From positions 1-64,000 of the forward strand of contig NW_023501091.1 in NCBI RefSeq assembly GCF_014066305.1: 64,000 bases of DNA, read 5' to 3'. Origin of the DNA: Letharia columbiana (Eukaryota; Ascomycota; Lecanoromycetes; Lecanorales; Parmeliaceae). The position numbers were made by a program, and so were the translations under genes. Positions 13,400 to 25,752 of the stretch are shown one piece after another. Under the pieces are notes generated by a model. That model was not told the DNA's origin. It made no database searches and was given only the letters and a program-made list of their open reading frames with translations. The number at the start of each line of letters is the position of its first letter. Within the stretch, counting starts at the first letter, position 1.

Positions 13400-16300
13400 G
13401 TAATTAAGTAAGATAAATCGAGTTAGCAACCTCCTTACTTAGATATTTAACCGACAATAGTTCTTGCTATCTAACGATATAGCGGAGGATATCGCGGCTG
13501 CTATAAACCTATAGCAGGTTATCAGCGTTAACCAACTACGCAATTGGGCCGATAAGAAGCCTAATTAGTTTCTTACTATACTCCGCGACCTCCGCTATTA
13601 ACGAGACTAGTTTCGAGATATAGTTAAATAGTATATCGACTTCAAGACTAAGAAGAATAAGATAGTAGATTAATAGAATAAGGCTTAACAACGCTTAAAG
13701 TAAGTTAGCACTAAGGCCGAGGAGCTATAAGAATAAAATAGGGAGCTTCGATAATAGCTAATAGTAATACGGTTAGGTATACTTAAAGACCTATAAATCA
13801 CTCTTAAGATATAAGCGTTAACCTTAATAAAGCCCGTCTAAGTTCTATACCCCACTTATAGAAAAGAGAAGTCCACTAAGCTATCGGGTTCTTTCTTCTT
13901 TATTAATAATAAGAACTCCGTATAGAAGGATTAATTAGTTAAAATAAAGGAAAAGTTATTAGATAATAAGGATTACTACCCTATTAAGACGTCTTAAATT
14001 ATCTATCTCCTATTACGTATAGATAGAAAAGCGATCTCTTATATTCTAAATAGAAGACGTAGAAATATTATAAATCTCTATATATTAGTTAGCGAGGTTA
14101 TAGATCAGCTAACTAAGATCTATAAAGAGACGAATTAATATAAGAAGATAAGATATAATTACGATTCTCTTTAATAGATAATTTAGCCCTTTAATAGATT
14201 CTATATAAAACTCGTTAAACTTAATTCTATACTTAATTATAACGAAATTCATCTAAGAAATAATTTAAACACTAAGCTACGAATATATATTCGACTTTAT
14301 TTTATTTTTATAGTCCTTTCTAATTATAAGTTTATATTCTTAAGAGATATTAAGAAATATCTTATAGATAATAATAACTTATAGCGTATAGGCTATAAAC
14401 GACGTCTAGCTTTAACTATTAATAAAACGATTTTTAAAACTATCATAACTCGAATAAGAAAGACGATTATCGCTATAATCGAGAATCGTATATCTTCTAC
14501 TATTATATCGAGTATTTATATCTTAAGTATCTTTTAGAATATATCGAAGGCGATAATCGATATAGATTTAAGGAATTTAATATATTTTAATTATAGAAAG
14601 ATAAGTTATATAAGACGCGATTATTTAATATAGAAATAGACTAACGCTAATAAGAAGACCTTATAAGAGATAAAAATCTACGAACTTACTATCGATAACG
14701 AATATAAGATAAATCTACTATTTGACGCTTACGAAGTCTCTAAGAATTCGGAAAATAAATAGTCTCTATCAAAGTCATAGTAAGGGGAAACCTATAATAT
14801 ATGTTTATTAAATACTTCTAATAATTCTTTAGCACGCCGTCCTTTTAGAATATAAGTAACGCTATCGTTATAGAGACGGAAATACTTACTCTAGAATACC
14901 CTTATCGATAGTAAGTGTACTAAGATATATATAGTTATTAATGAGTTTCTGGTTTATAGGGTTTATAAAGAATTGCTATTAAAACCGGTTTTACTATCGA
15001 AATCTAAATCTCTAAAGAATTACGATGGCCGGATCGTAAAGAAACCTATTACTTATTATTTACTTTCGATAATAATAGTAAATAGCTATTAAGAGAAAAC
15101 GTATTCTATACTTATCGCCTCTCTTATATATAATATAATTTTAGGAAAACTATAAATAAATAAGTATAGGGTGCTTCTCGATATAATGAAAGATAAGATT
15201 CTTTTTATATTAAACCGCTATAATTATAATGATAACGAGACCTCGATAGCGAAGAATCTCGCTATCTTATTAAATTCGAAATCGAAACCCCTTACCCTAT
15301 AGATTATCTTAAAGAAAGAACCTTCTCCTCAACTCACATATAATGATAACTCGAACTCTACTATCGACTTAAATGTCCCTAGCGAATTAACTAATAGAAA
15401 GAGATTTACATCTACTCTTAGAATATAAGATAAAAATGAGATATAAACCTATAATTCATTAATATCGTCGAAATTAGTATCATATCATACTACTAATTAG
15501 CGCGTAATAAGGAAAACCAACTATTTACTCTTATTATAAACGAGATCTATAACTCGCTATTAAAGAAGTTATCTCCTTCGAAGAAATTATATAATCCTCG
15601 CGTACCGGTTAATAAGCTATACTCTTATAACTTAGAAAAGAAGTATAAGAGATATTATAAATCGAATTATTCTATTTAAATTAACGCTATCGAAATCGTT
15701 AACTCTAAAAATATTAAAAGAAAACTCTCTATCGAGTATTATGACTATTTAGATATTTTCGATAGAACGAAGATAGATGAACTACTATTACACCGCCCTT
15801 ATAATTATAAATTAAAATTTATAAAGGCCGATATCGCCGGATTACTAAAGAGTTAAGTCTATTTTATATTCGAATATAAGTTAAAATAGATTAAGAAGTA
15901 TTTAGATAAGTATCTAAAAAAGGGCTTTATAATATCTAGTTATACTCCGTTTATATCCTCTATTCTATTTACCGAGAAACTAAATAAGGGTCTACGCTTT
16001 TATATAAACTATCGAAGGCTAAATACTATTACTAAGAGAAATCGATATTTAATTCCATTAATAGACGAGGTTCTCGCGAGAATTTAGGGCTATAAATACC
16101 TTACTCGATTAGATATTATAGCCGTATTTAATAAATTACGTATATACCCCGATAGTAAGAATTTTACTATATTCGTTATCTCCCTCGGCGTATATAAGTA
16201 TTAAGTACTCTTCTTCGGTCTAATTAATAGCCTAGCCACCTATTAGTAATATATAAATAATATTCTATTCGAGTATTTAAACGACTTCTGTTAAGTCTAT

Positions 16301-18720
16301 CTTAACGATATTCTTATTTATAGTTAATCGAGAAAGAAACACGTTATATATATTCGAAAGATTCTTTAGAAGCTACGGAAGGTCGGATTATAGATAGATA
16401 TTCTTAAATACGAATTTCATATTTAGAAAACGAAATTTTTAGATTTTTTTATTTCGATTAATAATTTATAAATAAACTTTATTAAAATTTAAGCTATTAT
16501 TAAATAGTCTATTTCTATTAATTTAAAGAAGATATAGACCTTTATTAGCTTTTATAACTTCTATCGTCGATTTATAAGAGACTTTTCGAAAATTATGAAA
16601 TTAATAATAAAACTTATAGTTAAGAAAGCGATATTCGATTAGTTATCGGCCTATTAAAAAGCCTTTTATTTATTAAAGATAATCGTTATAAAAGCTTTAA
16701 TTCTACGCTATTTCGATAGATCGAAGAACGTTATACTCGAAACGAACTCCTCTAATTATATTAATAATAATATTCTATTCTAATACGATAATGACGGAGT
16801 CTTACACTCGATAGCTTTTTATAGTAAAAATCTTATTCTAATTAAGTATAATTATTAGATCTATAATAAAAAATTATTAGCTATTATTCGCTATCTAAAA
16901 TACTAGCGTTCTAAACTAAAATATATTAATATCTTTATTAAGATCTTTACGAACTATAAAGATCTAATATACTTTATTAAAGAAAGAGATCTAAGCTATC
17001 GCTAGGCCCGCTATTTAAATATACTATTCGAATTTAATATTAAAATCATCTATCGTCTAGGGTCTTAGAACGTAAAGGCTAATATACTTATATATATAGT
17101 CGATTCTAAGTCGAATAGTTCTAAGGATAAACGCTTAAAGTAGTAGTATTAGATAATACTTATATCTAACTATTTAAAACTTAATAATAGCGATATCGAG
17201 ATATATACTATCGACGACTCTATCTTTCATAAAATAATCTAAAAAAATAAGACTAATAAGTTATATAACGAGATTTATAAGACAATTACGAAAGATAAGA
17301 ATAAACTTCGCGAAGTTATACTTAATAAGTGTATTATAAAGAACGAGGTACTCTACTATAAGAATCGCTTATAAATATTAGAAGATTTATATATCGACGT
17401 TATTCGCGAAGTATATAATTAGCTCTCATATAGATATTTCGATATAACTTATATTTATAAGCTACTTAAGTAAGAATATTATTAGCGAGATATAAAAGCT
17501 ATCGTTATTATCTATATTCGAAATTACTACGCCTACTATAGATCTAAGACCCCTCGCGATTAAGAATATAGTCTATTATAATCTCTATCAATTTCTTAAA
17601 AGCGATAATAGAATATCTCGATAGACTTTATAACGAGTTTATTTATATTTAATAGATATAACACTATTTAAATAGCGATAGACCGATTTACTAAGAAATA
17701 TTATTACGTTATATACTCTAATATAGATAAAGAAACTATAATCGAAAAGACGGTTAATATATTACTTAAGAAGGTCTTTCGCTTATACGGTTTATCGGCG
17801 TCGATAATTTCGAATAGAGGCTCTTAATTTATATCGATAATATAAAAGACTTTCTATAAATAACTCGGGATTAAGGCTAAGCTATTAATAGCCTTTTATT
17901 TCAAAATCGATAAATAGACTAAACGGGCTAATTAGAATATAAAACGTTATCTTCGAATATACTATAACTATATATAGAATAATTAATCTAGATAATTATT
18001 TATTATCGAGTTCGTCGATAATAATACTACTTCCGCAGCGACGGGTATCTCATTATTCTTTATAAATAAGGGCTTTTACTCTTAAATGAGTTTTAGCTTA
18101 GATATTATTAATTATAATATCACTTATAAGCGTCTTAACGCTATTCGAGCGAAAGATATTATCGAGTATATATAATAAATTCTTAATTATATTAAAAATA
18201 ATATAAATTATATTTAAAAGGCTATAATAATCTAAATTAATAAGCGACGCTAGAAGATTACTTTTAAAGTAAACGATATAATCTTCCTTAATAATAAGAA
18301 TATTACCTTAAATCGATCGTTATAGAAGTTAAATAATAAGAGATATAATCTATTTAAGATAATAGATCTCGTAAAAACCTTTTATCGCTTAAAGCTTTTA
18401 GTGAGTATAAAGATTTATAATATATTTTACTCTAATCTCTTAAGCCTTATATCGATAGACCCCTTATTTAAATAGATTAATTCTTTATTAAAGTATATTA
18501 CTATCGAAAGTCGAATCGAATAGATAATAGAGGAGATTATCGCCTCTAAATTTATCAACGACTATCTTAAGTACCGAGTGAAATAGAAGAGTCTCGATAA
18601 GGATCTTAAATAATATAACTCGGATAGTGGCGAATTTGAAAATTATTAAGATATAATTAATAATTTCTATAAGCGATATTCGTAAGCAGTTTACTAAGCC
18701 CGACAATATCTCGGACATCG
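13400..18720 (+). pseudogene. Degenerate gag-pol of Ty3/Gypsy element
   Basis: Former polyprotein, now full of stops. A CCHC zinc knuckle remains at 14583-14624, but all four metal ligands read Tyr (Y-x2-Y-x4-Y-x4-Y). A protease-like end is visible near 15130-15200 (NIILGKL). Reverse transcriptase runs about 15800-16450: LDIIAVFNKLRIYPD at about 16108-16152 and YLNDILIYS at 16298-16324, where the catalytic Asp is replaced by Asn (AAC, 16304-16306). RNase H covers about 16620-17110 (LLAIIRYL, ANILI). Integrase core lies about 17600-18070 (TKKYYYV, SNRGS, NTTSAATGIS). A chromodomain-like tail (YRVKWKSLD) lies near 18570-18600, fitting the chromovirus lineage. Confidence 0.85.
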
Positions 18721-19388
18721 CGTTTTTAAACGAATTAAAACCGTCCGATATTTTATAACAGCTTTATTTTCTTCGCGTTCGTAATCCGATTTCTCAGATC
18801 TATATTACTTTATAATAGCCGTATTTTAAATTTACTAGATTATCTCCCCTTATTAATATAACTCTTAATATATTTCGAAGTTATATTAGATTATACGCGA
18901 ATCTTACTATTATCGTCGCTAGATATAATCGATATCGATTAAATAACTTATTACGAAGAAGCTTACGTTAAACTAATTTAATACTAAATTAAAGTTTAGC
19001 GTCTATAGCTCGATTTAATTCGAGATCTCTCGACTAATTAACTCGCATTATTTTATTAATATCCTTTACGCTAGAATATCAACTTGGAAATCACCATCAC
19101 TTATTAAAATACTTATATTTACTACTCGTCTATTACTACACCGATTCCTTTTAGACTAAAATTCTTACGCTCGCTATATCTCTAGCTAGCGACGACGTTA
19201 ACGCGAAGATTAAGACGTAAGCTCTCGCTATTTATATTACCGCCGAGGAAGACCGTAATACTAAAAGTCCCGAATATTAAAAGTTCTTTATTATTTTATC
19301 AATTTTTAAGCGAGCGTATATATATACTATTTTTTACTACTCTTTTACTTATTATTTATAAGAGTATAATTCTATAGAGAGGGGGTAG

Positions 19389-19571
19389 TATTATAATCGT
19401 ACTCTATATCTTCCTTAATATATTATTTAGCTCTATAGTCTATTAGAGTCTAGCGTATCTTAATAGAGCCATCTACTATTATTTAATATCTTCTATCTAT
19501 ATAGTTATTCGATATCTAATTATCTTATTTAATATATCTATATTAATATCTCATCTATATCAATTCTAACA
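19389..19571 (+). repeat. 3' LTR of the Gypsy element
   Basis: 183 bp partner of 12668-12850. It is preceded by the polypurine tract and followed by the target duplication ATTAT. Confidence 0.9.
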
Positions 19572-19963
19572 ATTATAACGCTTAAAAATATAAGAATTTA
19601 TAATAAATATAAGAGAAGATAAAAAATTAAGTAATTATATTAGTTAGAAAAGATATCTATTATTAAATAAAATAGATATTTATAAACTATAATATAGATA
19701 TTAAAAAGCTATATAATAAAAATCGCGAATAAATATTTTTATCGTTAATATTAATTTTATATCTATTAAATAATATAATAACTTAAATTTATATACTTTA
19801 GCGATACTTTTTATTAAGAGATAGCGAGTTAATTAATATTATTAAAGAGATATTAATTAATACTTCTTATAGACGAAATTAATAAAGAATAAAAAAAAAA
19901 TCTAACTAATAATAAGAGGGCTATTATCTATTTTTAATTAAATTAATTATTATTAAAGTCTTA

Positions 19964-20405
19964 CGAAGGGTGATATCAAAAGTCCTGCATATGCGCTAAA
20001 TCTCTTAGTATACTTAACAAATATTCTAATCCTCCATATCACTACTTTTTACTTAATAGCGACGTCAATGCTATACATAGGAGGTGCTACATACGGGTGC
20101 ATACATACGGAGTGTACTACATTGCTGAAATCACGAGCTAATATAGAAGAGGTTGAAGTAAATAGAGCGAATACCGAGACATATTGCGGAGGTTATTCGT
20201 CTTAAGGCGGTAACGAATATAGGAAAGGTCGTGAGGGAGGTGATATACGGCTCTATAACTCTCGGAGCGAGTAAATAAGTATATACGTAGCTATATAAAG
20301 CATCATCACTAGAAAAATAAAGCTATTCGAGAAAGGTCGATTTATCAAAATGTCAAGCATGCCAAGAGATTTAGCGCATGTCAGGACTTTTAATATCGAC
20401 CTCCG
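19964..20405. mobile_element. 442-bp non-autonomous TIR element (MITE-like)
   Basis: The ends form inverted repeats of about 50 bp: left starts CGAAGGGTGATATCAAAAGT, right (reverse complement) starts CGGAGGTCGATATTAAAAGT. Both continue through the shared AAAAGTCCTG and GCGCTAAATCTCTT. TA flanks both ends (19962-19963 and 20406-20407), as expected for Tc1/mariner-type targets. There is no coding capacity. Base composition is clearly less AT-rich than its surroundings, so it seems to have escaped RIP or arrived later. Confidence 0.8.
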
Positions 20406-22221
20406 TATTAAGATCTATAGCGTCTCTCTTTAAAGTTTTAAAGTTAATAAATCTTTTTTAAGATAATTAAGAGATAGTAGACTTATTAATATATTACTTA
20501 ATAGCTCTTTATCGTCGATCTCTTAATTCTTTATAAAAGCTACTTCTTATACTTAGTAATAGCGAAGCGATAACTTTATACCCTTAAGTTTTTAGTTATT
20601 TACGCTATCTATCTTATAAGCCTCTTTAATATTTCTATTAAGAATTATAATTAATTTTAAAATATAATTCTTTTCGATTATAATATCTTTTTTACGCGAT
20701 AAGTACTTTTTATTTATAAATATATCTAGAAATAAGTAGTACTTCTCGATTAAGATTTATATCTTAGATATTTATATTCGTTAGATATATATCTTATTCT
20801 CTTTAAATCTTTCTTCTTATTAGCTTTAATATTTCTATTAAATTTATTCTTATCTTTCTTTCTCGACTTTTTAATTTTTTCTTCTTCGATCTTATAAATA
20901 ATATTTTAAACTCTCGCTATTATATTAAATTCTTACTTCTAATCTAATTTATATTAAGATTATTTATAACTATTATTTAGCTTACGATACTTTAAAGTCT
21001 AAAAATCTAAGATTTTATTTTTCGTATTAAAATTATTAATTACGCGTTTCTTCGAATAAGAAGTTCTTATTAATAAAAAGAATATAAAGAGATTATCGTT
21101 AGAATAATAAATTTATATATTTTTTAATAATTAGAAAGATAATTAGAATTCTATTCTATATTAAATATCTTAACCCTCTTCTATCTAAATAAAGTACTTT
21201 TAATTATCTTATTCTTATTTTTTATATACTTTCTCTTATTATATATTAACGTATTATTCGTATAAGCTTTATATTCTTAATTATTAATATAACTCTTTTA
21301 TTATAAATAGCGTAGAGATTATTAATTATATAATTTATTAATAGAATAATAACTTAATAAAAAGCTAATATATAATAAAATTTCGATATTAGAGCTACTT
21401 CGATAGCTTCTTATAATATATTTAATATAAAAGTCTAAATTTATATAGTATAATAAGATAATAATATTATATTAATAATCTTCTATATTATATAAATAAA
21501 AGGTCTTTTTAAAAGAAGTAAATTAATTAATTTCTAATATTTTTTAATCTCTTATAAAGTAATAGCTAAAATATTATTAATTATATATATATATTACTTA
21601 ATAAAATATTATATTACTATACTTACTTTCTTATTTTTAATATTAATTTTTAATCTTTATAAGTAAAGACCTTAGAATATTTTTTCTAGCGATCTTTATA
21701 TCGAGAGCGCGAATAACTAAAGACTTATTCTATTCGATTTTTTTCGCGATTATCTTTTTATAATTAAAAGATTTTAAAATTTTCTTTTAACTTAAAGTCT
21801 TAATATAAAGATTAAATAGATAATTATTTAACTAATTATTTATATCGTTAAAAAGATTATTAAGATTTATATTATCTTTTAAATAAATCGACGAAGTATA
21901 TAAATCGATATCGCTATTTCTATATAACGATAGTATAATAAAATTACTATTAAGATTAATAATTATTAATAATATATTATTATTAAATTAGATTAAGACG
22001 AATAAGATAAAATAATTATAATATAAAATATTAATAAGAGAAAATATTTAATTTATAATAAAATACTAAGGAAGAAAGAAAGAGAGAATTTCTACTTATA
22101 GCTTTAATATTTTAAACTCTATCTAGTATTATATTAGCGAAGTCTATTAAATTTAATTTATTAAATTATATTATATAATATAATAATTATACTTCTAATT
22201 ATTATTATAATTATATTAGTT

Positions 22222-22382
22222 TATTAGAATTAATATAGAGATATATTATATAAATAAGATAGAATAGAATAATAAGACTATCGAACTATATATATAAAAA
22301 GAAGATATAATATAATAGAGAATATCTCCGCTAAGGCTCGCTAGCTATAGGGCTAAGAGCTAAGTAAAGTACGCTCGTAATA
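22222..22382 (+). repeat. left LTR of the 3.0-kb element
   Basis: 161 bp. It differs from 25108-25268 at about 13 positions, all transitions, with no gaps. Confidence 0.75.
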
Positions 22383-25107
22383 GTACTTCTCTCTCTTAAA
22401 GAGCCATAGCCTCTTATAGCTAATAGATCGAAGATATAGACCTATTACTCGCCTTATATCTTTAAATATTTATAATCCTTCGAAAGAATTATCGCTCGCT
22501 GAAATCTATAAAAATAAAGACTTTTAATATATACTATACTAGATTAAATTAATACTTTTCTTCGACGACGACTACGATAGCAATATCGCGTCTCGGAGAT
22601 TCCGCTTATATATCGCTAATAGCACTTTATTATAGCGTTAAGAGGCGACTAACTTAATAAGAATCTATAAAGAATTAAATAGATAATAATCGAAAAAGAA
22701 TTTATTATATAATAGTTATCTAATATAATAAAGAAGAAATCGATAAAATAATATAATCTAATTAATCGAGGTTTTTTAAATCGAATCGAGTCGTAAGCGC
22801 TAAAACTCTAAATTAATATTAAATAATTTCGATATAAGTTTCTCTATAGAACGCTATATAGCTAATATCGATTAAGATTATTAACGACGATAATAAGATA
22901 TATAAATAACGTATTATAGCTTTAAAAGTCGTTTAGATATATAATAATATAGAGAGTTTAATTAATAGATTTAATATAAGATAATTATTTAATAATATAA
23001 GTCTAAGAAATTAATTTACGAATATAAAGAAAAATAAGATCTTTTTAAAGATATCGAATAGTTTTAATTTATTTAAAAATATAATATTCGAGGATTTATC
23101 GATCTCTATACTAATTTCGACTATATTTATAGAATTACTACGTTCTTAACTATATCTATTATATTCTTATAACTATATTATTTATAAATTTAATAAATTT
23201 ATATAACTTATCGTTTATAAATCTAGTAAATTCAATCTATTATCTATATTTCTCTAGATTAAAGCGAGAAATAATAGTATATTTATTACGCGGTTTACTT
23301 ATATCTTCGAGTCTCGTCTTAATATACTATTTAATAAATACCTTTACTTTCTTATCTATTAGTCGTTCGATATATATTTAATTATAATATTTTAATATAA
23401 TAAGATATTTCTTTAAATCTAGTAATATTTACTTTCTTTTATATATAATATATTCGTCTAGAAGATAAAGATTTATTCTATCTTTTAAGTTAATTATAAG
23501 ATCTAGCTAAATAATATTAATCTAATATTCTTTATCGCTATACTTCTATATATATATAATATATTTTATAAACTCTATATAATACTCGAAAAATAATTAA
23601 TTATTACGTCTTTTAAAGATTAAATAGTTATAAATATTTCTTTATCGAATAATATCTACTTAAGTCTTATAAAGATTAATTAATTAATCTAGAAGATTAT
23701 TATTAGAGAATAAATCGTATATCGAATAATAATATTAGTAATATTATATAAATAAAATATTAACTATAAAGGTTATTAAGTAATATATATATCGAAGTTA
23801 TTAGAGTGTTAAGCCGCTAAGGAGCTAGCTCGAATAAAGCCTAGCGTAAGTCTAAAGAAGAAATACCGATTAAAATTATAATAGTTATCGACTAAGAGAT
23901 AGAAGGATTTTTTATAGTCGTTCGACGTCTAGATATTATATACTCGATAGTCTTTTCTCTAAGACGCGATATAACGTAATTTATTTAAAAAGCGTCGATA
24001 GAATAATAGTCTTTATTAAGGCTAAGTTTATCTATAATTCTTATTTTCTAATTCTTAAATTTAGATCTATTATTATTAAAAATAGATAAATTCGATAATC
24101 TCGAATTAAGTAACTATCTAACTAGCTATAATAATATTAATCGATATTAATATCGATATATTCTTAATACTTCGAAATCTTATAGTAAAGATAGAGGTAG
24201 AAACGAGGATAGAGGAGTAGAGATATTAGTCGAGTTTTAGATTTATATCTTCTCTTAATAACTTAATATCTTATAATATCGCTAATAAAGATTCTTAGTA
24301 GATAGAGAGCGCTATATATATAGTATATAAAGTTATAACGAATTTAAAGGCGAATATCTCGTATATAGATCTTTATATATAAGATAGTATATAGAATAAG
24401 ACTAACTACGATATATAGGAGATCGTAGTTTAAAGAAAGATAAAGTATTCTTATAACGACGATATGAAAGACGATATCTTAATATCGATATAGGTGAATT
24501 TAAAGAATTTATAATATATTAAATATAGATAAGAACGAAGCGAAGAAGATAGGCGTAAAAATAGCGATTTTGGCTAGGCTTTTCTATCGAGGGATTATAA
24601 ATATTAAATAGTATTTTTATCGAGTAAAATAGAGAGATCTCTAGAACTTCGATACTATGAAGATATATACGAGTTAAGAAAGATAGTAAATCTCTATATT
24701 AAAAGTCGAAATTTAACTATAACGCTCGAAATAGTATTAATTCTTTTATTTCTTAATCGATTAAGTCGTTATAAAGATTATAAATACTTTAAATAATATT
24801 CTTTTAAATAATAGAAAGTTCGTCGAGGGTCTATTATTCGATAATAGACTTTTTACGAGAAACGAAGCGAAGAAGGATTTCTTATATTCGATATAGGAGA
24901 GTCGTTTTTTAATAAATTAGACTATCGTTAATAATATAGACTATCTAATATAGATTCTTTCGAATAATATAGATATCTAATAAAGCTTCTATATAATAGA
25001 AATACTTAGCGTTTTCTTTATTAGACTCGATCGCTTACTTCGAGTAGAAAGTAAAAAAACTCGTCTATTCTCTTCGCCGAGGGGGGTATAAAGAAGTCTT
25101 ATTATAA

Positions 25108-25268
25108 TATTAGAACTAGTATAGAGATATATTATATAAGTAAGATAGAATAGAATAATAAGACTATCGAATTATATATATGAAAAGAAGATATAATATA
25201 ATAGAGGATATCTTCGTTAAGACTCGCTAGCTATAGAACTAAGAGCTAAGTAGAATACGCTCGTAATA
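25108..25268 (+). repeat. right LTR of the 3.0-kb element
   Basis: 161-bp partner of 22222-22382, ending ACGCTCGTAATA like the left copy. Confidence 0.75.
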
Positions 25269-25480
25269 TATTTAACTTTAAAGAGACTAATCTTTTAATT
25301 AGAAAATTTATATCTAGATATTTAATAACTATATATTAGAATATACTTACTTTAAATTCTAGATATAAATATTTTTACTCTTAGATAAGATAAAGAAGCT
25401 ATAGATTTAGAATCGAATATTACTAAAAGTTATCTACTATTTTCTATTATATTTCAACTATTTATAATTATTAATATACT

Positions 25481-25752
25481 TATTAATAAGAAAAGCGTAT
25501 TATTACTATACGAATTTAATCGCGATATTAATAATAACTATAGAAATTAAAGCTATCGAATATAAAGATACTCGCTAATAAGAAAAGTATACTATTATTA
25601 TATGAATTTAATCGCGATATTAGTAGTAATTATAGAAACTAAAATTATCGAATATAAGAATATCTATTAATAAGAAAGACGTATTATTACTATATAAATT
25701 TAGTCGCGATATTAATAATAACTATAGAAATTAAAGCTATCGAACGTAGAAA
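25481..25752. repeat. tandem repeat, 3 units of about 91 bp
   Basis: Three direct copies begin at TATTAATAAGAAAAGCGTAT (25481), CGCTAATAAGAAAAGTAT (25573) and TATTAATAAGAAAGACGTAT (25664). Each continues through AATTTAATCGCGATATTA-like sequence and ends with a CTATCGAA-like string. Differences are mostly transitions. No function seen. Confidence 0.7.

Larger units (their letters stand above)
12668..19571 (+). mobile_element. Full-length Ty3/Gypsy LTR retrotransposon, RIP-inactivated
   Basis: The element is bounded by two 183-bp LTRs (12668-12850 and 19389-19571) with TATTA..TAATA / TATTA..TAACA ends, consistent with an ancestral TGTTA..TAACA. It is flanked on both sides by the same 5 bp, ATTAT (12663-12667 and 19572-19576), a target-site duplication. 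A purine-rich tract (AGAGAGGGGGTAG) lies directly before the 3' LTR. The interior on the plus strand shows, in order, a gag zinc knuckle, protease-like region, reverse transcriptase, RNase H, integrase and a chromodomain-like end. Order RT-RH-IN identifies Ty3/Gypsy. Every domain is broken by stops. Confidence 0.93.
22222..25268 (+). mobile_element. 3.0-kb LTR-bounded element, RIP-degraded
   Basis: Two 161-bp direct repeats (22222-22382 and 25108-25268), TATTAGAA..CTCGTAATA, frame a 2.7-kb interior. A G-rich run (GAGGGGGGTA, about 25079-25088) lies shortly before the right repeat and could be a polypurine tract. The flanking pentamers are TAGTT and TATTT, so no exact target duplication is preserved. 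The interior is too short for a full gag-pol and I recognise no RT or integrase motif. It may be non-autonomous or internally deleted. The plus orientation is inferred from the purine tract only. Confidence 0.7.

Noticed and set aside
18488..18718. 76-codon minus-strand ORF
   Set aside because: Antisense to the chromodomain-like end of the Gypsy pol; composition typical of AT-rich noise.
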